From: Streptosporangiaceae bacterium
Lineage (GTDB): Bacteria > Actinomycetota > Actinomycetes > Streptosporangiales > Streptosporangiaceae
Assembly: GCA_025934635.1 (NCBI GenBank)
Contig: JAICWX010000347.1
Coordinates: 1 to 8,994, forward strand
Direction of reading: 5' to 3'
Length of the DNA: 8,994 bases
Shown: piece by piece, positions 5,563 to 8,994 of the stretch
Layout: every line of letters starts with the position of its first letter
How positions within the stretch are numbered: the first letter of the stretch is position 1
The notes under the pieces: generated by a model
Databases searched by the model: none
What the model saw: the letters and a program-made list of their open reading frames with translations, nothing else
Told to the model about the DNA's origin: nothing
Position numbers and translations under genes: made by a program

Positions 5563-5640
5563 CCCCGCACTCGCGGGGTAAATCGTTGCTCCGGACCCCG
5601 GTAGCGATCCGCACTTCGACGGACGTCGCTCACCGGGAGG
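5563..5640 (+). ncRNA. Leader element E3, possible ribosome-binding-site sequestering form
   Basis: Hairpin 0, CCCCGC-ACTC-GCGGGG (5563-5578), is perfect. Core hairpin A, GCTCCGGACCCCGGTAGC (5588-5605), extends outward by 5585-5587 pairing with 5606-5608. A small hairpin CGAC/GTCG follows (5617-5628). Then comes CCGGGAGG (5633-5640), where E1 and E2 have CCGGAG plus T-run. CTCCGG of the core can pair with CCGGGAG with one bulged G, which would cover the GGGAGG Shine-Dalgarno-like sequence. Compared with E2, the outer extension changes C-G to U-A with pairing kept, one compensatory difference that supports an RNA role. Confidence 0.5.
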
Positions 5641-5728
5641 ATTTGTCAGCTGTCACCCGAGACCGTCAGGCAGCCTCTTCCTGCCGTTCGCGGGCCGCAT
5701 CCTGGCCAGCTCCAGCGTCTCCAGCATC

Positions 5729-6442
5729 GTGACCCTGCCCCGGTTCGTCAGGAACGCCGCACCTGTCCATGATCTCCGCCCCGGCGTCGTCACCAAGGTC
5801 ATCCTCGAAGCCGTCCACGCGGCCGGCGGCTACAGCGTCACGGCGCCGCAGTTCCCGGAGTCCTCGCTGGCCGCCGACGTCGCCCGCCTGCGCCAGGTGC
5901 TGGACCGCCAGGACGGCCCGGCTATCGTCGCCGGCCATTCCTACGGCGGGCAGATCATGACCGCTCTGGGCACCGACGCGCCGAACGTCGCCGGCCTGGT
6001 CTACATCGCGGCGTTCGGGCTGGACGAGGGCGAATCGATCGGCGCGCTGCTCGCCCAGGGCGGCCCTCCGACCCCCGCGCTGGCTCATCTCGACATCGAC
6101 AAGCAGGGCTTCGCCTGGCTGCCGGAAAACGACTTCGTCTACCACTTCGCGGCCGACGTCGATGCCGGCCGGGCGCGGGTCCTGCATGCCGTGCAGCAGC
6201 CGCTGAGTACGACCACATTCCAGGACGTGATGGGCGTCCCGGCGTGGAAATCCCTCCCGTCCTGGTTCCTGGTCGCCGAGGACGATCAGGCGATTCCGCC
6301 CGAGGCCGAGCGCCAGTTCGCCAAGCGCATGGGCGCCACGACCGTCGCCCTCGCGTCCGGCCACCTGGCGATGGTCTCCCATCCCGACGAGGTGGCGCAG
6401 CTCATCAAGACCGCCGCCGAAGCTGTCCCGGTCGCCGGATGA
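5729..6442 (+). CDS. Alpha/beta hydrolase
   Basis: 237 residues from GTG 5729. The fold is clear from residue 22 on: the nucleophile elbow GHSYGG (69-74, Ser71), a cap region reading GLVYIAAFGLDEGES, the acid strand SWFLVAEDDQAIP with Asp185/186, and SGHLAMVSHPDEV with His212 as the likely catalytic base. It resembles the short actinobacterial hydrolases/esterases of the LVHGAF..GSSW type. Unusually, the expected first strand with the HG oxyanion-hole motif is replaced by PVHDLRPGVVT, so the N-terminus is either truncated, mutated or read in the wrong frame. The GTG has no Shine-Dalgarno; the frame is open back to 5582 without a better start. A strong terminator follows 24 nt after the stop. 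Confidence 0.8.
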   Translation: MTLPRFVRNAAPVHDLRPGVVTKVILEAVHAAGGYSVTAPQFPESSLAADVARLRQVLDRQDGPAIVAGHSYGGQIMTALGTDAPNVAGLVYIAAFGLDEGESIGALLAQGGPPTPALAHLDIDKQGFAWLPENDFVYHFAADVDAGRARVLHAVQQPLSTTTFQDVMGVPAWKSLPSWFLVAEDDQAIPPEAERQFAKRMGATTVALASGHLAMVSHPDEVAQLIKTAAEAVPVAG

Positions 6443-6465
6443 CCCCTCAAGCGGTCATGAGAGCG

Positions 6466-6502
6466 TCCCTGCCGTGCCCTGTGACCCAGGGCGCGGCAGG
6501 GA
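6466..6502 (+). terminator. Strong hairpin terminator after the hydrolase
   Basis: TCCCTGCCG-T-GCCCTG (6466-6481), loop TGACC, then CAGGGC-G-CGGCAGGGA (6487-6502): a 16-bp stem with a single T-G wobble and no mismatch. It starts 24 nt after the hydrolase stop codon. There is no T-run, as is common for actinobacterial stem-type terminators. It separates the hydrolase unit from gpgS. Confidence 0.85.
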
Positions 6503-6623
6503 ATCACCGCGCAGGCGCCATTGGCCATCCGCGGCCCGGAGAACCTATCGGGCTATCTCGAAACCGGTCACCTGGGAGAAGTTCGCCCCGTGCGGATTTA
6601 ACCCGGACATAACACGTTGTCCT

Positions 6624-6721
6624 ACGGCATAAACATTGCCGGGATACCGTATCCCATCCGCTACGGCGAAATAGCGAGAAAGTGGCGGAACGGCATTACG
6701 GGGAATTACGACAACGGCATT
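6624..6721 (+). promoter_or_regulatory. gpgS upstream region: 15-bp palindrome and repeated ACGGC motifs
   Basis: GGGATACCGTATCCC (6641-6655) is a perfect 7-bp inverted repeat around one central base, a classic operator shape for a dimeric repressor. Around it, ACGGC motifs recur in the same orientation: ACGGCAT at 6624-6630, ACGGCGA at 6663-6669, AACGGCATT at 6689-6697 and AACGGCATT again at 6713-6721. The region 6560-6760 is visibly poorer in G+C than its neighbours, as expected of a promoter region. A -35/-10 pair cannot be fixed with confidence. Confidence 0.5.
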
Positions 6722-6767
6722 TCGCCCGTTCGCCATGCGAAATGCGAGGCCGAAACGAGGGTCGCAT

Positions 6768-7757
6768 ATGGAAATGTCCGTCCGGGACTGGTTCGAGCAG
6801 AGGTCTTTTCATCACCGGGATTTCGGCCACCTGGCCGTATCCGGGCCGGCGATACGCCATCCGGCGGTCACGCTGATCCTGCCGGCCCGCGAGGTCGCGG
6901 CCACCATCGGCCCGATCCTGGACACGGTGGCCCGGCTGAACGAGCACAGCGGCTGATCAGCCAGGTCCTGGTGGTCGACGCGGGACTCTGCGGACGGCAC
7001 CGCGGATATCGCCCGGGCGCATGGCGCCGAGGTCTACTCGGAGAACGCGCTGATGCCGGAGTACGGCCCGGCCCAGGGCAAGGGCGACGCGATGTGGCGC
7101 GCCCTGTCCGTGGCGCGCGGCGACATCGTCATGTTCGCCGACACCGACACCCGTGACTTCGGCGAGCACTTCATCTACGGCACGCTCGGCCCGCTGCTGA
7201 TGGTCCCCGGCGTCCAGTTCGCCAAGGCGGCCTACCGGCGCCCGTTCGCCAGCGGCGAGGAATCCGTCGCGGACGGCGGCGGCCGGGTCACCGAGCTGAC
7301 CGCCAGGCCGCTGCTCAACTTCTTCTTCCCCGAGCTCACCGGGTTCGTCCAGCCGCTGGCGGGCGAGTTCACCGCCCGTCGGGACCTGCTGCGCACCCCG
7401 TTCCTGACCGGGTACGGGATGGAGATCGCGATCTTGATCGACGTGCTGCGCGACGCCGGGCTGCCCGCGATGGCGCAGGTGGACCTGGGCTCGCGGCAGA
7501 ACCGCCACCAGCCGCTGTGGGACCTGACCAGGATGAGCTCCGCCGTCCTGCGCGCCCTGGCCCGCCGGGTTCCCGCCCTGGACCACCCGGTGCCCGCGCC
7601 CCGGGCGCCGGGCCCGTGGGGCATGCCGGGACCGGAGACCTACCTGCACGCGGTTGCCGCCCCGGACGGCCTGCGGCTCGACGAGCACCTGACCGAGCTC
7701 CTCGAGCGCCCGCCCATGGCCCGCCAGGAGATCCCCGCGTACCAGGCCGGCATGTAG
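6768..7757 (+). CDS. gpgS: Glucosyl-3-phosphoglycerate synthase, interrupted by two compensating frameshifts
   Basis: The enzyme (GT-A fold, GT81) transfers glucose from an NDP-glucose to 3-phosphoglycerate, the first step toward glucosylglycerate and, in mycobacteria, methylglucose lipopolysaccharide. Start ATG 6768 follows GAGGG (6757-6761). Corrected, it is about 329 residues, full length for the family. Landmarks: LPA at residues 38-40; VVDADSADGTADIA after frame correction; QGKGDAMWRALSVARGDIV followed by the metal-binding DTD at 125-127; YRRPF; GGGRVTEL.ARPLL; FVQPLAGEF; GYGMEIAILID; and the terminal ERPPM. One base appears missing at about 6951-6954 (the uncorrected frame stops at TGA 6954-6956 after 62 residues) and one G extra in GGG at 6982-6984, so frame is regained 30 nt later. 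As written it is broken; sequencing error or recent decay are both possible. Confidence 0.88.
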
Positions 7758-7875
7758 CCCTGGAGGAATCTCGTATCCGTGACGTTCGGGCCGTATTCCG
7801 CGGTACGACGCCGTCCGGTGGCTTTGCCGCGATAGATGTGGGGACTCCACGTCTGTCATACCGGAAGGGCTGACC
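7758..7875 (+). other. gpgS-esterase spacer with a small hairpin
   Basis: This 118-nt gap contains one modest hairpin, GATGTGG (7835-7841)/CCACGTC (7847-7853) with loop GGACT, 7 bp including one G-T wobble and no T-run. It ends in the ribosome-binding site GGAAGGG of the esterase gene. No clear promoter is seen, so read-through from gpgS is plausible. Confidence 0.35.
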
Positions 7876-8936
7876 ATGGCACTCGCACGACCCTGGCTCA
7901 TCGCTGCCGCCGCCGCGGCATCGGCCGCCCTGACGCTGGCGCCGGCCGTGAGCGCGAACGCCCAGCAGGCCAGCGGGGCCCGGTCGGCCACGGTCACCGG
8001 CGCGCTGCCCGCGTCCCGCGCCTGCCCGCCCGCGGGCTTCGCCGTCAGCTTCAGCGACAGCCTCGACAAGCTCGTCTACCACGGCGCCGCGCTCGGCGGC
8101 CTGTCCTCGCTGGCCTGGGACGCCCGCTCCGCCGCCTGGGTCGGCGACTACCTGGTCAGCTCCGAGACCGAGCCGTCGATCAGGATCTACGGCCGGGACG
8201 GCGTGCAGAAGGCCTCCCTGCCCATCCCGGCCTGGTTCGCGGTGACCGGGACCACGCCGGACGGCCGGGCCACCAGCAACGCCACCCTGGAAGGGCTCAC
8301 GATCTCGCGCTCCGGCCACGAGATCATCTCCTCGATGGAGGGGGCCCTGTCTCGGCCAGCGGCGACGCCACTTCCCACCGGTTCCTGGTCTACGACCAGG
8401 CTCGCAACGGGACCTGGCAGCTGACCAAGCAGATCGCCTACCGGACCGAGGCCGGCAACCGCATCCCCGAGGTGCAGGCCTACGGCAAGGACTCCCTGCT
8501 GGTCGAGGAGGCCGCGTTCTCCGCCACGGCCGGGAACTCCGAGGAACTCTACGCGGTCAAGAACGCGGACTCCGCACCCGACGTCAGCGACGTGGCGAAC
8601 CTGTCGCAGGCCCCGGCCAGCGACGTGGTGAGCAAGAAGCTGGTGGCCAACCTGGTCCAGTGCCCCACCCTCGGCGCCCCGTCCCGGGAGACCCAGGCCA
8701 ACCCGCTGCTGGACAACTACGAGGGCATGACCATCGTGGGTGGCCCCGGCCCGGCCGCCGTCTCCCTGATCAGCGACGACAACTTCAGCGCCGCCCAGTT
8801 CACCCGCGTCCTCAACCTCCTCGTGAGCTCCCCTAGCACCGTCAGGCATCCGGGCTTCGACGTTCGCATAACCCGGCATTTCCGCGTAAGTGCGGCTCAG
8901 GAGAAAACCTGTGCTGGGAGGGCTGGTGTTAATTGA
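7876..8936 (+). CDS. Secreted phytase-like esterase, frameshifted
   Basis: ATG 7876 follows GGAAGGG. A signal peptide is clear: MALARPWL, a long Ala/Leu core and probable cleavage after SANA (about residue 29). The mature part resembles the esterase-like phytase domain family (PF13449), with a beta-propeller pattern: LGGLSSLAWDARSAAWVGDY, NATLEGLTISRSGHEIISSMEG, IPEVQAYGKDSLLVEEAAFS, and the family-typical end LLDNYEGMTI...SLISDDNFSAAQFTRVLNL. The 5' frame (to a stop at 8424) and the 3' frame (to TGA 8934-8936) join only if one base is missing near 8347-8354, between the EGALS and ASGDATSH segments. Homologues usually end just after the VLNL strand, so the last 35 residues (from about 8827) look non-native and may reflect a second indel. 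Substrate unknown; a role outside the membrane is expected. Confidence 0.8.
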
Positions 8937-8953
8937 CCGGCGCTCTGGCCGGT
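8936..8953 (+). terminator. Short hairpin after the esterase, possible terminator
   Basis: ACCGGC (8936-8941) pairs with GCCGGT (8948-8953) around a 6-nt loop GCTCTG, starting on the last base of the esterase stop codon. It is a 6-bp stem without a T-run, so the terminator call is weak. Nothing else is recognisable between here and the window end. Confidence 0.35.
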
Positions 8954-8994
8954 AGCCCTCTTGGAGTCGATGTGCCACCGGGCAGTCTCTAGGG

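Noticed and set aside
5553..5581. SigB-type promoter (GNNT-N14-16-GGGTA) before the E3 core
   Set aside because: GGGTAA is present at 5576-5581 but no GNNT lies at the required distance; the GGGG is better explained as the arm of hairpin 0.
6617..6767. TTG-initiated + strand frame and an opposing 63-codon minus frame in the gpgS upstream region
   Set aside because: Third positions are not G/C-biased, no ribosome-binding site is present, and the stretch contains the palindrome and repeats expected of a promoter region.
6836..6856. CGTATC...GATACG inverted repeat as an operator
   Set aside because: It lies within the gpgS coding region and is short with a 9-nt centre; probably codon-driven.
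6957..8069. 370-codon minus-strand frame across gpgS and the esterase start
   Set aside because: It crosses two genes identified by clear family motifs and a signal peptide; the antisense product is low-complexity.
1..8994. CRISPR array, tRNA, rRNA, insertion sequence or phage genes
   Set aside because: No regularly spaced repeats, cloverleaf, transposase motifs or terminal inverted repeats with target duplication were seen.

Overview
The base composition is strongly GC-rich with G/C-dominated third codon positions. Together with GTG starts, an ANTAR-domain protein and the small membrane families DUF6629 and DUF6458, this points to a chromosomal segment of a high-GC actinomycete (Actinomycetota). 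A finer placement would be a guess. All genes I can support confidently lie on the + strand. There is no sign of insertion sequences, phage, CRISPR, rRNA or tRNA.

Layout. 1-185: C-terminus of an ANTAR-domain regulator. 227-889: DUF6629-type membrane protein. 890-1115: promoter plus a structured leader (element E1). 1116-1602: a possible 40-residue ORF overlapping a DUF6458-like small membrane protein. 1718-2812: a flippase-like membrane protein (lysylphosphatidylglycerol synthase transmembrane family), followed by a strong palindrome. 2813-3863: about 1 kb with no convincing gene, holding palindromes, a second leader element (E2) and a 45-nt hairpin. 3864-4913: fatty-acid/acyl-CoA delta-9-type desaturase. 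4990-5510: a 28-residue ORF coupled to a STAS anti-sigma-factor antagonist. 5563-5640: third leader element (E3). 5729-6442: alpha/beta hydrolase closed by a strong hairpin terminator. 6503-6767: AT-richer regulatory region with a 15-bp palindrome and repeated ACGGC motifs. 6768-7757: glucosyl-3-phosphoglycerate synthase (gpgS) interrupted by two compensating frameshifts. 7876-8936: secreted phytase-like esterase with one frameshift.

How the genes relate. The recognisable functions (membrane lipid desaturation, a lipid flippase-like protein, an anti-sigma antagonist, glucosylglycerate synthesis) fit an envelope or osmotic/temperature stress theme, but this is inference from neighbourhood only. 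gpgS and the esterase are closely spaced and may be co-transcribed.

The most unusual feature is a recurrent structured leader. An 18-nt core (consensus GCTCCGGACCCYGGYAGY) occurs three times within 4.7 kb, always intergenic and always on the + strand. In two copies the 5' arm of the core hairpin can instead pair with a distal CCGGAG followed by a T-run (terminator-like). In the third copy it can pair with a GGGAG Shine-Dalgarno-like sequence. One copy starts right at the expected transcription start of a TTGACA-N18-TAGCTT promoter. This resembles a riboswitch or attenuator family that I do not recognise.
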